Origin: Roseibium sp. HPY-6
GTDB lineage: Bacteria; Pseudomonadota; Alphaproteobacteria; Rhizobiales; Stappiaceae
Assembly (NCBI RefSeq): GCF_040530035.1
Contig: NZ_JBEWCD010000002.1
Location: forward strand, 1,302,001-1,366,000
Direction: 5' to 3'
Length of the DNA: 64,000 bases
Of this stretch, positions 63,822-64,000 are shown piece by piece (position 1 is the stretch's first letter; every line of letters starts with the position of its first letter). The notes beneath the pieces are model-generated. The model had not been told where the DNA came from, searched no databases, and worked only from the letters and a program-made list of their open reading frames with translations. The translations under genes were made by a program, and so were the position numbers.

Positions 63822-64000
63822 TCAGATCGATTTTCGCCCATAAAGCAGCCATTCGGCATTGCCGTCGCCACCCTTTACGGGCGAGGGGACCAGATCGCCT
63901 GCCATCCAGTCAGGATAGGTGGAAAGCCATGTTTGAAGGTCGTTCGCAGTCTCTTCGGCAGTGACGGGGTCGACGAGCCCGCCCTTGCCGACCTTCTCCC
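63822..64000 (-). CDS. tlyA: TlyA family rRNA methyltransferase/hemolysin, C-terminal fragment
   Basis: Last 58 codons of a gene continuing beyond the window. The sequence EKVGKGGLVDPVTAEETAND followed by WLSTYPDW, LVPSPVKGGDGNAEWLLYGRK matches the C-terminus of TlyA-type S4-domain 2'-O-methyltransferases (GKGGxVxD and SPIxGGDGNxEFLL). The stop is TGA at 63822. Catalytic domain lies outside. Confidence 0.8.
   Translation of the reverse strand, partial: EKVGKGGLVDPVTAEETANDLQTWLSTYPDWMAGDLVPSPVKGGDGNAEWLLYGRKSI

Noticed and set aside
1..64000. Mobile elements, CRISPR arrays, tRNA or rRNA genes
   Set aside because: No transposase, integrase, phage gene, spaced direct-repeat array or tRNA-like cloverleaf was found on reading the intergenic regions.

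Overview
The window is a gene-dense, moderately high-GC stretch of an alphaproteobacterial chromosome. The gene content points to the Hyphomicrobiales, and a marine Stappiaceae-like lineage is my best guess. The supporting signs are a clustered nadABC with the alphaproteobacterial NAD regulator NadQ, a btaA-btaB betaine-lipid pair, a rhizobial-type DnaA, a TIGR02301 protein, a RibB with a dead RibA-like half, and a TAXI-type TRAP transporter. I see no insertion sequence, prophage, CRISPR array, tRNA or rRNA. The left edge cuts glyQ and the right edge cuts a tlyA-like gene.

Layout. 1-7.4 kb: end of glyQ, lemA, a DUF2207 membrane protein, a GGDEF/EAL protein on the minus strand, glyS and a GNAT gene. 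7.6-10 kb: a fatty-acid desaturase and an MFS transporter facing it. 10.3-14.6 kb: nadA-nadB-nadC behind a clear palindromic operator, then a YqhA-like membrane protein. 14.6-19.3 kb: a SleB-type wall hydrolase and a minus-strand operon ygfZ, HD hydrolase, PTP-like phosphatase, nadQ. 19.4-24.4 kb: a dihydroorotase-family enzyme, an L,D-transpeptidase, and btaA-btaB for phosphorus-free betaine lipids. 24.5-27.7 kb: a 1071-residue fusion of an APH-like kinase domain with a membrane-anchored TolB-like/TPR module. 28-35 kb: RidA and two LysR regulators, then an operon of TAXI substrate-binding protein, fused TRAP permease and sulfatase. 35-44 kb: small and mostly housekeeping or unknown genes (LysE exporter, DUF3179, NUDIX, SRAP, TPR-methyltransferase) and a caspase-like protein with two SH3 domains. 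44.3-46.8 kb: dnaA and a 1-kb gene-free region holding a nested stem-loop with a GNRA tetraloop. 46.8-52 kb: a FAD oxidoreductase, fabI, a histidine phosphatase, an orphan gene behind a 26-bp near-perfect palindrome, and a DUF3095 cyclase-like protein. 52-57.5 kb: a degenerate GGDEF/intact EAL protein, aroC, TauE/SafE and LysR. 57.5-64 kb: a dienelactone hydrolase, an HTH-RibB-RibX fusion with what looks like a leaderless promoter and operator, two methyltransferases, an orphan gene and the end of tlyA.

The most unusual items are the kinase/TolB/TPR fusion, the HTH-fused riboflavin gene with a matching palindrome at its promoter, the structured element upstream of dnaA, and the palindrome in front of the orphan/DUF3095 pair. 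No computation was run: all homology calls come from recognised motifs, and all RNA and operator calls come from base pairing read by eye.
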